Shown here: piece after piece, positions 34,971 to 45,735 of the stretch | How positions within the stretch are numbered: the first letter of the stretch is position 1 | How the letters are laid out: each line of letters starts with the position of its first letter | Source: Ophiosphaerella korrae | Taxonomy: Eukaryota; Ascomycota; Dothideomycetes; Pleosporales; Phaeosphaeriaceae | DNA: 64,000 bases | Assembly: GCA_028456385.1 (NCBI GenBank) | Contig: JALNQF010000081.1 | Location: 62,001-126,000, forward strand | Direction: 5' to 3' | The notes under the pieces: generated by a model | What the model was told of the DNA's origin: nothing | Database searches by the model: none | The model's input: only the letters and a program-made list of their open reading frames with translations | Program-made: the position numbers and the translations under genes

Positions 34971-35623
34971 CACGATGCATATGATTCGAAAGCTTGAAAT
35001 CAGCTCTTTCTACACAAATTTCCCACCTGTTTTGACTATTTTTTGATGTTGAGGTACATTGGTTTGAAATCTTCTCATGAGTATATTTTGCAGCTGGGCG
35101 TAAGTTGTAGTGGCATTTTAGATGCAGTAGTTTACTGCAAGAGCGGCTCGCTGCGTCCCGTTTGTGAGATAGGTAAAGCTAATCTGTGTAGTTGCAACGT
35201 TGAAGGCACTGCATGCAATATTACTAAGATTTTAGTCTTAAATGTTATATCTCATGTCACATAAAACACTAGCCAGTAACTGAACACGCTGTTTCGAAAT
35301 AGGCAAAAAGCCAGCATCCACATCTTGACTGATGCTTGTGATTTCCCTCATTTGCACTTAGAGGCAATGGAGTTGATTGATTTTAATCCTACTGGTAGGA
35401 TTCTACGCGATTGATCCATAAAGCCAGCTAGGGGTTTGTTCTAAGCTTAGTAAGAAAATGGATATGTGAAGAGTCGTAGTGGCAAGGCATCCAATCTAGC
35501 GACTGCTAGAGGATTACATTACTCCACTTAATTTTGCTTCCTACCTGCGGCAAACGGCTAAATCATGCAGCGATATCGCCTTCCAACATTTTGGTGGCGG
35601 CCACGGGACTTAATGGATTTAGC

Positions 35624-35713
35624 AAGCGGCTTGGGGGGAATCTGGAAGCCTAAAGGATTTCATAGTAAGCGACGTGGGTATGCATAGGGGCCAAAATGAT
35701 TTAAGCGGCTTGG
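35624..35713. promoter_or_regulatory. Two direct copies of AAGCGGCTTGG
   Basis: Exact 11-bp copies at 35624-35634 and 35703-35713, about 440-530 bp upstream of the MFS ATG. The CGG core is compatible with a Zn2Cys6 regulator site. Function is inferred from repetition only. Confidence 0.35.
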
Positions 35714-36149
35714 ATAATGTAAGGGGGTGAATGGATTGGACCAAATGGCCGTTGCAAGTGCCCCGAAAAAGTGGATAATGAGTGAGCGAAGTAATCTCGT
35801 TCTCCCAAGTGACTCAATAGCTAAGCATATTGATGCACGCCAAGATAGTGTTAACCTGGAGAAGAATTATTTCCGCCTATCAGCACCATCAATGCCTCAA
35901 TCTGGAACCCGAAACCCGGACTTCGGCAACGCAGGTCCCATGTGGCGTTGCCATTTTGAGCTACATCCCATCCTCTTGGATCAACGGGGGAGTAGCGCCT
36001 GCCGGGTTGCTGAAAGGGAAATTCATAAATCCAGTTCCATGGTCAGCGAAATATTTACCCAGGGCTTTACGAACAGCCTTCGTGCGGTTTTATCACCGCC
36101 TACTTAAAAACAACAGCCAGTTTCTGTTTCGTGCCACTTTATTTCAGAA

Positions 36150-37708
36150 ATGCAGTTGCAGAAAAATGACGGCTCGAGTCAGGCGACCATAGTGTCTCTA
36201 CCTGGTCCCGACTCCATTAATCCTTCTACCAACTTCTCAGAAAAGGCGCTGTCAGAGAATGACCCAGCCGACAACCAACCGATCAACACTGACCCTGAGC
36301 AAGCCCAAAGACCGATACGCATAGAGGTAGAACCCCCTCCAGACGGTGGGTATGGCTGGGTCTGTGTGATGTGCGTCTTTTTGATCAATGCCCATACTTG
36401 GGGAATCAATAGTGTAAGGTTTCGTGGCTTTCAAACAAGGCTCGATATGCTAACTACCGTTACAACTAGTCATATGGTGTATTTTTGGCACATTATCTGA
36501 AAACAAATACATTCCCGGGGGCATCAGACCTAGATTTTGCCTTTGTGGGAGGTCTTTCCCTCAGTATGGCCCAATTCATCGCTCCTATCGCCACAATCAC
36601 TACTCGAAAATGGGGGACTAGGACTACCTTGGTGATAGGAGTCATACTCCAGACTACAGCACTATTAGGAGCGTCATGGGCGACCAAGATTTGGCAATTA
36701 TTTCTAAGTCAGGCCGTGTGTTTTGGATTCGGGATGGGAATGCAATTCAGTGCTTCTGTTGGTATCATCCCCCAGTGGTTCAGCCGCCGACGTTCCCTTG
36801 CAAACGGTATCGGAACGGCGGGATCAGGAATTGGAGGACTGATTTATTCGTTGGCATCAAGTGCTATGATTCAAAGGTGGGGTACTGGCTGGGCTTTCCG
36901 GATCTTGGCTATCGCATCAGCTGTTGCGTGTGGCTTCCCCGCTCTGATCATAAAGGATCGGAACAAGGCCATTGGAGCTGTTCAAAATGCCTTCCATGTC
37001 AGTCTTCTGAAAAGACCCGAGTTTCTGCTCACCGTGGCCTGGGGTTGCTTTAGCGTACTGGGCTATGTGGCCCTTCTTTTTTCAATCCCCAGCTACGCGC
37101 ACACCGTGGGCCTTACCGTATCTCAGGGCGCGATTCTTGGTGCGATGTTCAATCTTGGAGGCGCCCTTGGCAGGCCCATTATAGGGTACGTCAGTGATGC
37201 TTTTGGACCAATCAACACCGCACTCGTTTGTACTTTCCTGGCTGGCCTCTTTTCTCTTGTTATCTGGATCTTTGCGAAAACTTTTGGCGTCCTCGTCTTC
37301 TACGCTCTGGTTGGTGGCGCTGTTGCCCCAACTTTCACAACTACCGTTGCTCCAGTGGGTACCGAGGTCGTGGGATTGCAACTCTTGCCATCTGCCTTGT
37401 CTATCTTCTGGCTTTCGGTGGTCATACCAAGCACGTTTTCCGAAGCGATTGCCCTTTGGTTACGGACTGACAATGGAACCAATTTCCTCCACGCCCAAAT
37501 ATTCACTGGCTTTATGTATATAGCAGGAGCTATTTCCCTCTGGTTTGTGCGAGCGTGGAAGGTTTCAGAGGTGCAAAAGATCGGGAATGATATGGATAAA
37601 GATGCCGTGTCTCATCAGCCTGTGGTGACCAGGGCAGTGAGCAGAGTTCCCAGTGTGGCGAGCAAAGCAAAGGCTGCAAAGGGATTGTTCGCCATGGTAA
37701 AGGTATAA
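36150..37708 (+). CDS. MFS transporter, monocarboxylate porter (MCT) type
   Basis: Predicted plasma-membrane carrier of 500 residues. Exons 36150-36413 and 36470-37708. A 65-residue polar N-terminus leads to EPPPDGGYGWVCVMCVFLIN, the family's signature entry to helix 1. Splicing gives WGINSSYGVFLAHYL. About 12 membrane helices follow, with GFGMGMQFSASVGIIPQWF and RRRSLANGIGTAGSGIGGL (the usual loop and helix 5) and a large central loop after KDRNKAIG. Fungal members carry carboxylates, riboflavin or secondary metabolites, so the cargo is unknown. Placed head to head with the tryptophan synthase gene and upstream of a P450 gene, it could export or import a product or precursor of that locus. 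Confidence 0.87.
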
Positions 37709-37879
37709 ACATAAGCTGGCCTATGGTTTGTCTAGTCCCGAGTCGGATGACGAAGACATCTTTCAGAAATGGTGGGGTCAACATTCACTGTAGATATTAG
37801 AACTTTCCCTGGTGTCTTTACCATCAAACCCGCCAATCGATAGATATTTGAAATTAGACATGAATAGAAAACTCGAATA

Positions 37880-38396
37880 ACGTGGTTTACAAGCGAGTGG
37901 GCACCCCGAAAACACACCAACAAACACCAAAACACTAGAAATATATCTCAACAACGGCTTGATCATATAATATAGAAATTTAACGGTACTTTCTTATACC
38001 TATTTAATGACCAAATATAAAATCTTAGAAGGAAATATTAAGTAATTCCTAAATTAGAGATAAATACTCAATAAATGTCACGGGTGTTTCCCACATGTGA
38101 CCCGTTGGATCACTGATGGGCATCCAGTACATATATTATTCTGTGCCCAGTATGCCTATTCGGCATACTGTACCTCTTTTGGTCACGTCTGGTCTGGCAG
38201 CACAGAACCCGGCCTTACAATAAATGGGTAAAATTTGGAGCTTAGAGCGAGCACCTAAATAACAAGAGAATCTATTAGCTTATTATCTATAAGGATAATG
38301 AATATCAGGTATAAGAGTACATATATAAAATTTTAGACAATATGATCAAGCCGTTGCTGAGATATTTTTCTATGCCCACTCACTTGTAAACCACGT
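37880..38396. mobile_element. MITE-like element with terminal inverted repeats, copy 1
   Basis: 517 bp. The left end ACGTGGTTTACAAGCGAGTG and right end (inverted) ACGTGGTTTACAAGTGAGTG match with one mismatch. Homology resumes further in as ATATCTCARCAACGGCTTGA. TA dinucleotides at 37878-37879 and 38397-38398 fit a Tc1/mariner-type target duplication. The interior is AT-rich and non-coding, so it is non-autonomous. Confidence 0.8.
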
Positions 38397-38398
38397 TA

Positions 38399-38966
38399 CA
38401 CATCAATATGAAGTGCGATTTTCAACACACTCAAAACTAAGAATTCGTCATTGTTTAAACCAATTAAACTGAGATTTGTTACAGCTAAATATAACTTAGA
38501 CATGTGAAGTCACTTGCTTGGTTGTAATGATAAGTTGTTTTATTTAGTTAGAGCAGTGAGGTGTTTTTATTAGTGGAGCGTTTTCCGCTTCCCAATGGGC
38601 TAGTGGGTCACCTCGTGAAAATTGCGGCGCATCTAACTGGCCAACTTGCAATAGCACTCGCCACGCAACGTTCAAAGGCTATGAAAAGAAGGTAGGGTCG
38701 GTCAATCAGTACAGGCGAATTGGACCGAACGCGGTTGAAGCTCTCATCGAATTGCATGCGCAGTTGTATGACGCCTGACGCGTAAGCCCAGAAGCGGAAG
38801 CCAGAGACTATTGAGCGGCAGTCACAACCTAGTTGATTAGGTGCGACGCATTAGGACCTTAAGACTTCTAGATTGCTCGAGAACATCGCGACTGACGTGG
38901 ATATTGCTACAATTGGATATCACTAGCCGTGCTTATTCCCTGAACATGTTTGATTTGAGAATTGGG
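38399..38966. other. Spacer between the two inverted-repeat elements
   Basis: Moderately AT-rich DNA with no gene or further element that I can define. Confidence 0.45.
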
Positions 38967-38968
38967 TA

Positions 38969-39365
38969 ACGTGGTTTACAAGCGAGCCGCGTATACAAGC
39001 TAGGCGCGCACCCCAAAATACATCAAAAACAGCCTCGTGAATCTCAGCAACGGCTCTGCAAAATACCCTAATATATAAGTATAGCCTCTTATATATATAT
39101 TTAGTTTGTCATAAAATTCTTAGCTTCATAGGTTCTAATACTCCCGAGATATATTACTTTGGCCCCCAATTTCTAGATTTATTGATTATCTTACTTTGTT
39201 TTAAGAACTACTCAATATATTCTTTTCAAACCAAAGTATTAGTCTTAAGATATGTATGCAAAGTTTATATAAAAAATTTAGTTTATTTTATAGAGCTGTT
39301 GCTGAGATTCAAGGCGCTGTTTTTGGTGTATTTTGGGGTGCGCGCCTCGCTTGTAAACCACGTTA
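38969..39365. mobile_element. MITE-like element with terminal inverted repeats, copy 2
   Basis: 397 bp. Both ends read ACGTGGTTTACAAGCGAG, then GCGCGCACCCCAAAATACA, with a 17-bp local duplication in the left arm. TA flanks at 38967-38968 and 39366-39367. Same terminal sequence and inner CTCAGCAACGGCT block as copy 1, so one family. No coding capacity. Confidence 0.82.
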
Positions 39366-39430
39366 TCAAAATAATGTATTATATGAGTCTTATAAGTTGA
39401 GGGATTTGTATCTACAAGATAAATCCGCCC

Positions 39431-39563
39431 GCATCGGTGGTTTAGTGGTAAAATTAGCCGTTGCCATGACTTGACAATTCGGCTAGCCCCGGGTTCGAGC
39501 AAGTCTTGCCCCTACCATGGCTCTCAATCAATACTAACAATTGTTCAGTTCCCGGCCGATGCA
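39431..39563 (+). tRNA. tRNA-Gly (anticodon GCC) with a 12-nt anticodon-loop intron and a 50-nt T-loop insertion
   Basis: Acceptor stem GCATCGG (39431-39437) pairs perfectly with CCGATGC (39556-39562), with discriminator A. The D stem GTTT/AAAT and anticodon stem AGCCG (39456-39460)/CGGCT (39480-39484) pair fully; GCC is at 39463-39465. Twelve extra bases lie after position 37, where eukaryotic tRNA introns sit. The T stem CCGGG/CCCGG is intact, but the T loop TTCGA..TT is split by 39499-39548. Removing both inserts leaves exactly 71 nt, the normal tRNA-Gly length. Box A (TGGTTTAGTGG) is good; box B keeps GGTTCGA but loses its last bases. A T7 terminator follows. It could be a functional gene with two introns or a decayed copy; the paired stems argue against random decay. 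Confidence 0.75.
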
Positions 39564-39573
39564 ACTGATTATC

Positions 39574-39580
39574 TTTTTTT
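39574..39580 (+). terminator. RNA polymerase III terminator (T7)
   Basis: A run of seven T starts 11 bases after the discriminator base of the tRNA-Gly. A longer T run follows at about 39605-39618. Confidence 0.7.
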
Positions 39581-40656
39581 CTCGAGACTGCCTTCATCCA
39601 TGCCTTTTTTTTTTTTTTTATTTATGAGTAGAGAGCGTTATAAACACCAAGATATATTATATAAGTAGGAGTCGACGCTTCTCCTCCTATAATGATTATA
39701 TTGACTTACTGTACTCTACTACCTTCACTTATCCTTTAGGAAGGATAAATGGATATAGCTTCTTTTAGGTAAAATTGAGATTATCTGGTAGATTGGAAGT
39801 ATATGTTAGGTTCTCGAGCCTCACCCAGTATAAGTAGTAATTAATCTGTACGACTAGAGTAGATTAACTGATACTAGTAAGTATCCATAGCAGATCTCTA
39901 TGCGACTACAGCAGAGACTAGAGTTGCAAGCACATGCTTTGATCGTATGCCAGTGCCCGTTGACTCAGTACACGTAACAAGTGTTGTATTTATAGAATGC
40001 GATTCCAGCTGCAAAGTATATCCCTACGTTAGCTTCAGTAGTTATTTCCAGCATATATACATGCAAGTATAAAACAATGCGAGTAGTGCTTACTATTTTA
40101 ATGAATTTACTACACCTATAATTCGGTATTTGAACAGGAACGAGTACACTTGGGCAGTCAAGCCACCATCAAAGCTGATCGACAACACACCCAGAAGTAT
40201 GAGTTGGCTGCTCCTACTACGCGGAGTGAAATTGCAAATACATTTTGTATACTAATCACCCTGCCTCTTCTGCCGCACTCGCTTTCCTCAGGATAAGCGG
40301 ATGCTTGTGGGGGTACCATGATCGGCGGGTGGGGAAGGCATTAGCTTGGTAATCTTTTCCGAATGGCGATTTGCCCACATACGCATTTGAAGGTGGCGAG
40401 AATGGGATTGGTTAGACGCAAATTGGTAACCGGTGAGTGGGTAAATAGCCAAGGCTGGGGGACTGGTGGTGGGGTTGCGAATGGCGGGGTTCATTGTTAC
40501 ACAATTTCTTTGTGGATAAAGAGGTTACATGAAGCAAGCAAAAGTGTGTGGATAGCCTTATTGAGAAAGATTCTAGGTTTGGCACGCACTCGTGCTTTAA
40601 AAACGTGCTTCGGCCCTTCCTTTCAGCATGTTAAACAGACTTCACACCTGCCTGTA
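39581..40656. other. AT-rich intergenic region upstream of the P450 gene
   Basis: No gene supported. Contains a long T run near 39605-39618. The final 300 bases are less AT-rich and probably hold the P450 promoter. Confidence 0.45.
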
Positions 40657-42433
40657 ATGTCTCTAATTTTTTATGCTCTGACATTTGCTCTGATAGCCCT
40701 CGCTGTCCACCGGCTCAGCAAGGTTGGCCAGCGACCTGCGGGTTGCCCGCCAGGTCCGCCTACACTGCCAATCATTGGCAATCTCCACTTGATGCCAAAA
40801 GAAAAGGCGTGGATTCAGTTTCAAAAATGGGCTGACGAATATGGTCCTGTGTATTCACTCATTCTTGGTACAAAGGTCATGATTGTGCTGTCTTCAGATC
40901 AGGCTGTCAAGGACTTGTTGGACAAGCGGAGTGGTATCTATTCCTCGCGTCCAGATATGTACCTTGGCAAGGTTATAGGCGGCGGCCTGCGTATAGTGTT
41001 TATGGTATGTCTCTTTCACAGTGGCGGAGATTCCCTAATACGTTACTGATGGGACTAGGAATACGGTCCGACATGGAGGATGATTCGCAAGATAGTGCAC
41101 AACAATTTGAATATCAACGCTGCTAGATCATACGTACCATACCAGGACTTAGAGAATAAAGCAATGCTTGTTGGTCTTCTGGAAAGGCCAGGCCTCTTCA
41201 CTGATCATATTCGCCGATATACCAACTCCTTAACGACGCAGATGGTATTTGGGTTTCGCACAACGAGCATTGATGATCCAAAGCTAAAGCAGCTGTACGA
41301 TGTACAAGAGTCCCAAGCTAAAAATCGGCAATATTCTAATATAGTAACAGGGATTTGAAAAGTTCTCCTACGTTGTCGGAACCGAAGTGGCAGCCGCCCT
41401 TGATCTGTTTCCGCTTTTGCGCACGCTGCCAGACTTTGCGCTACCGGCACGTAGATACGCAAAAGAGCTACACAAGAAGGAAATTGAGCTTTTCGTCGGC
41501 CACTATCGAGATGCAAAGAACGCTATCAAGAAGAAGACCGCTAGACCAAGCTTTTGCGTGGACCTTGTTCGTGCCCAGGATGAAGAAGGGTTTTCTGATG
41601 AACTCGCCGCATACGTGAGCGGATCGCTCCTAGAAGCAGGTTCTGACACAACAGCTGCTACACTGGTCGGATGTAAGCGTTTCCGAAGTTAGACTAGATT
41701 CTTGCACTGACTCGTGGTAGTTATCCAAGCAATGGTATTGTTCCCCGATGTTGCCAAAGCCGCGCAAGAAGAGCTGGATCGCGTTTGTGCCGAACGCTTC
41801 CCAACCCTAGACGACGAGCCCAATCTACCATATATCCGCGGCTGTATCAAAGAGAGTTTGCGTTGGATGCCCACGGCTATAACAGGTGTTCCCCACGCTG
41901 TCACACGCGATGACGAGTATATGGGATACAAGATCCCGAAAGGAGCTGGTGTGATATGTAACGTTTGGGCAATTCACATGGATCCTAAGCGGCACCTAGA
42001 GCCTCGACGCTTCGACGCTGCCCGGTATATCAACGATACGCAAACTGCGCTTGAGGCGGCAAATAATCCAGATGCGACAAAGCGCGACCATTTCGGTTTT
42101 GGCGCAGGTAGACGTTTGTGTCAAGGTACGCATGTCGCGGAACGGTCGCTATTCCTTGCTATATCTCGGATGCTCTGGGCATTCGATATCCAAGCGGCGC
42201 ATGATGGGCAAGGTGTTGAGATTAAGCCAGATCCGGAGGACCTGATGGATGGTCTGTTAGTACGTCCCAAGCCATTCCCGGCTAAAATCGTGCCAAGAAG
42301 TAGTGAGAAGGCTGCATGCTTGAAGGAGGAATGGGGCAAGATGGAGCATCTATTGGATGATGACTCCCAGTGGCAAAAACTTCCTACGGGACTAATTTGG
42401 AAGGAGTATGGATTACCCGTGGAAGCAGTTTGA
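40657..42433 (+). CDS. Cytochrome P450 monooxygenase
   Basis: Heme-thiolate oxygenase of 541 residues, similar in layout to OrdA-like fungal P450s. Exons 40657-41004, 41059-41301, 41351-41672 and 41721-42433 join in frame. The N-terminus MSLIFYALTFALIALAVHRL is a membrane anchor, followed by the Pro-rich hinge GCPPGPPTLPIIGNLHLMP. EYGPTWRMIRKIVHNNLN is the C-helix. LLEAGSDTTAATL is the I-helix oxygen motif, CIKESLRWMP contains ExxR, EPRRFDAARY is the PERF-like motif, and DHFGFGAGRRLCQGTHVAER carries the heme Cys. All key residues are present. The substrate is unknown. Neighbours (tryptophan synthase variant, MFS carrier) suggest a role in a small metabolite pathway, which is inference. Confidence 0.92.
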
Positions 42434-42668
42434 TACGTGGCCAATAGACAGTCGTTGTTCGGCGTATCAAAGCATGTGGGTAGCTGTCAACAAGATGCTG
42501 TTTGTATCTTGTGTTCCGGTCATAGCCATAACACTTGGGTATCGAAGCCTCACCCAACCCCAAATCCCAAAAGTCTACCTGATTGTATCCTAACGCAAAA
42601 AAATCCCCAAAACACCAATACCATCATTCCGTCACTGGATACTCATCTACTTCTTATCATAACGTTCA

Positions 42669-44375
42669 CTATTGTGGACTAGTTACCTCCGCCCCCAGAG
42701 CACCAGCAGCTAACTGACCTAACCCGCCTACAAATACAAGAAACAGTGCGAGCGCAGTCGATTCCCCACCCTGGACAAGATCGGTCGCGGTGGCTGTTCC
42801 GTCGGCTTCGGTTTCTGCGACTTCTTGCTTTGTTGCGGATGTTGGTCGGTAAGGTGAATCATGCTCAGACTGATGCTCAATACGGTGTGCCGCTTTACCA
42901 CCACTACGCTTGTTAGGCTCAACTGTAGATGTGGAGGCACCATTGACAATAGCCTTGTTCCTCGCTGGTCGTCCACGTTTCCTCGGAGTTGTGGTCTCAA
43001 GTACTATCTCAGGCTCTGAGGGGGCATCAGTGAGCGGTTCCACATCTTCCTCAAAAGCTACATGCTTCTCGTGCTTTGGGGTGAAGAAGGCTATGATACT
43101 ATTGCCTAGAATAGCGTCGACATCAAGATTGCGAGTAAAGGTCCATGCCAAAAGACTAATGGTTGCGAAGAGGACATCAAGAGATGTAATGCTGATGACT
43201 GGATCTTTGCTGATGTATTTTAGCTTTTGAGCGGTTGTACTGAGTCCAGAGAGAATTCGGTTTGATTTCAAGCTTTCAACAGAATTCGTAAATAGATCCC
43301 AGATATGATGGCGTTCATTAGGCGTGTTCGCCGATACATTGTCCAAAAATAGTCGCCAATATAGAAGAAACGACGCGATCGAGAGGAAATGGAATACACT
43401 GGAATAGGAGCGGTGAGCCGCCGCCCTAGAAGCATGTTGACGCCCTAGTGATAGCGGAACGATCTATTCTCGTCAGTAGTGCTAATCAGCGAGCACTTCC
43501 CATATGACTCACTTTGGGCGCAAACGCCAAGAGTAAAGGTATAGCAGTCTTTCCCGATCGTAGCAGACTCAATATGCGCACATCCATTCTGAGTACCAAA
43601 ATCTCGGGAAGGGAATTGACAAAAAACAGTGAAAAGACAATAGGTACATGGTAGACGATTGGAGATGGGGTAAAAAGTGCGTCATGGAGCGGCATGTCCT
43701 CGTCATGTACTGTCAATGGTGTATACAAAATGACAACGAAGAACAAGCTCAGTGCATAGCCGAGACTACCTGTAGAACTAAGGATCACAAATGAGGCTAT
43801 GGTAGTGACGGGCAGCCTGCGCCTATGGCCTAGCAAGGGAGTTAGCAGGTCAAGGTGATACGACCTGAAAGCATATGGATAACAGTACCTTCTACACCAA
43901 AGAAGATAGCGCTTGCCAGAAGGCCAACGTAGTGTTGGCTAGTATATAGGAAGCCCTCTGGCGTCAATATGGCGGCTTTGTCCGACTCCTTTCTCAGATC
44001 GATGTCCTTGATCCAGTCTCCCAAATACCAGCGCCCATCCTCGCCTGTGTCGTACCAACTAGTCCATAAACCGTTGGGCGGCATATGTGCTCCCGACTCG
44101 GCCCATTGCGCATAAGATATAACACGCCAGAGGACGGCAAATGTTGTGACTGAAGCTAGCGAGAGCGCTGCGAGGGCAGAGAAGAGGGCAGCATAAGTGC
44201 GGCGCAAAGGCTGTTGAGCGCGAGTCGCAGTTGTAGGAGGTAGAGATTTGGCAGCACGACGAGCAACAAGCAGTACATGCGCAGTCAAACCGACAACAAG
44301 GGCGATCTGACCACCGAACGGAGCATATGCGAAGAGGTTGTTGCGCGCCGAAGAATCAGGTTCGACGGGAGCCAT
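42669..44375 (-). CDS. Polytopic integral membrane protein with C-terminal AT-hook-like motif
   Basis: Minus-strand exons 44375-43889, 43829-43513 and 43463-42669 give 532 residues. About eight hydrophobic segments are visible, among them FGGQIALVVGLTAHVLLVA, YVGLLASAIFFGVEG, FVILSSTGSLGYALSLFFVV, YHVPIVFSLFFVNSLPEILV, FHFLSIASFLLYWRLF and a last one, LALFLVFVGGLGQLAAGAL. Between the last two segments lies a ~150-residue polar loop with TPRKRGRPARNKA, which fits the AT-hook core RGRP. I do not recognise the family; it looks like an uncharacterised Pleosporales protein. It is divergent from SWC5 with about 290 bp between start codons. Confidence 0.75.
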
Positions 44376-44667
44376 GGTGTTTGTTTGTCTGATATACGAT
44401 ATGATGTAGTGCGACTGTTAGCGATAGAAAGATATGCGCATTACGCGACCGCGACAGGTGTAAGACCAGAGGGAAGAATAAGGTCCTTTCTTTGTCTTGT
44501 TTTGATTCCAATACGTGCCTGCCATGTTGATACCCCACCCACGTCACCATCATCTGGGGCTCTCAACCCTGCACATGCGCTAACCTATCTATGTTAGCTG
44601 CAGATCTAGCGTGCCAAACTACTTTGTCCACGCGACTTTTACATCCCTCTGCACATCCAACCTCATA

Positions 44668-45735
44668 ATGCCACCTATAGACTACGATGACGACATTGAG
44701 GACACGAACGAGAAGTACCATGAGTCTGACGATGAGGACTTCAACCCAGACACCGCACCTCCCGAGGAGGCATCGAGCGAATCCGAGGACGAAGATGCAC
44801 CCTCAATTCCCGCACAGCGCAAGGGCAAACGGAAGGCACCAGTAGATGACGAGCTCGATTCTGGAGATGAGATCACAATACAGAATGCGCGCAAGAAGAA
44901 GATCAAGAAGGGAAAGAAGGGCAAAAAAGGTAATGATGAAGATGACGACTTGATCATATCAGACGACGATGGCGAAGGCGGTCTGATCAAGACACGAGCC
45001 CAAAGGAGAGTTGAAAAAGTAGAACGCAGGCCACTCGCCAGGACAGAAGGTGCAACCATTGATGTCGATGCCTTGTGGGCGCAGATGATCGCCCCACCAG
45101 CGAAACAAGCACAACTAGTTGAGCCCCAAGAACTCGAAGTATCAACTACCCCAGCCATCACTACAGACACACCAGCACCAGCCGCCGCCGAAGAAGAAGA
45201 ACAAATCTTGATAAAGAAAACCTACACATTCGCCGGCCAGGACACAACCGAAGACAAGTCGATACCACGCTCCCACCTCGATAAATACCTCTCCTCGGGC
45301 TGGACGCCCACATACCCGACCGAAAAAGCGACAGGCGACAGCTCTAAACCGAAAGCCAATACATCGAAAATACGCCGTCCTCTTCGCCGTCCCTCGCGCT
45401 TCGATCCAAATCCTACAGGTTACGTCCGCGCCCTAGCGCCCGAGTTCCAGCTTACGTATCCACGCGCACATGCCACTGCTCAACAAAACGCCCTCATGCC
45501 GCCACCAGAACTCCCTACCAAAACACGTCCCGAGAAGACGCAAAAGCTCAATGTCGTCGACAAATCGCGTATGGACTGGACGGGTTTCGTGGACAAGGAA
45601 GGTATTGCCGACGAGTTGAATACGCATGGCAAGACGAAAGAAGCGTACCTGGGCCGTATGGAGTTTTTGGCCGGTGTGGAAGCGAGGAGGGAAGAGGAAA
45701 GAAAAAAGGCAAAAGTTGCTGCTGGTGCAACGTGA
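44668..45735 (+). CDS. SWC5: SWR1-complex protein 5 (BCNT-C domain)
   Basis: Subunit of the SWR1 chromatin remodeller that installs histone H2A.Z. A single exon of 355 residues. The N-terminal half is strongly acidic (DYDDDIEDTNEKYHESDDED) with a Lys-rich block (RKKKIKKGKKGKKG), typical of histone-binding Bucentaur proteins. The C-terminal BCNT domain starts near KTQKLNVVDKSRMDWTGFVD and continues KEGIADELNTHGKTKEAYLG and RMEFLAGVEARREEE, the invariant family signature. The ATG at 44668 is preferred over an in-frame one at 44611 because the acidic N-terminus is the normal start. Confidence 0.93.
   Translation: MPPIDYDDDIEDTNEKYHESDDEDFNPDTAPPEEASSESEDEDAPSIPAQRKGKRKAPVDDELDSGDEITIQNARKKKIKKGKKGKKGNDEDDDLIISDDDGEGGLIKTRAQRRVEKVERRPLARTEGATIDVDALWAQMIAPPAKQAQLVEPQELEVSTTPAITTDTPAPAAAEEEEQILIKKTYTFAGQDTTEDKSIPRSHLDKYLSSGWTPTYPTEKATGDSSKPKANTSKIRRPLRRPSRFDPNPTGYVRALAPEFQLTYPRAHATAQQNALMPPPELPTKTRPEKTQKLNVVDKSRMDWTGFVDKEGIADELNTHGKTKEAYLGRMEFLAGVEARREEERKKAKVAAGAT

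Larger units (their letters stand above)
34727..36149. other. Divergent intergenic region with repeated candidate sites
   Basis: Shared upstream region of the tryptophan synthase gene (-) and the MFS gene (+). It includes four 10-bp units at 34931-34970 and two copies of AAGCGGCTTGG at 35624-35634 and 35703-35713. A minor open frame at 35727-36107 has no recognisable content. Confidence 0.55.

Noticed and set aside
37228..37523. Second and third plus-strand frames inside the MFS gene
   Set aside because: Shadow frames; the MFS frame alone carries the family motifs and helices.
38097..38180. Short palindromes inside MITE copy 1 (for example around TATGCC/GGCATA)
   Set aside because: Simple inverted repeats in AT-rich element DNA; no evidence of an independent feature.
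39182..39474. AT-rich open frames over the right end of MITE copy 2
   Set aside because: They arise from the inverted-repeat end; the element has no coding similarity to a transposase.
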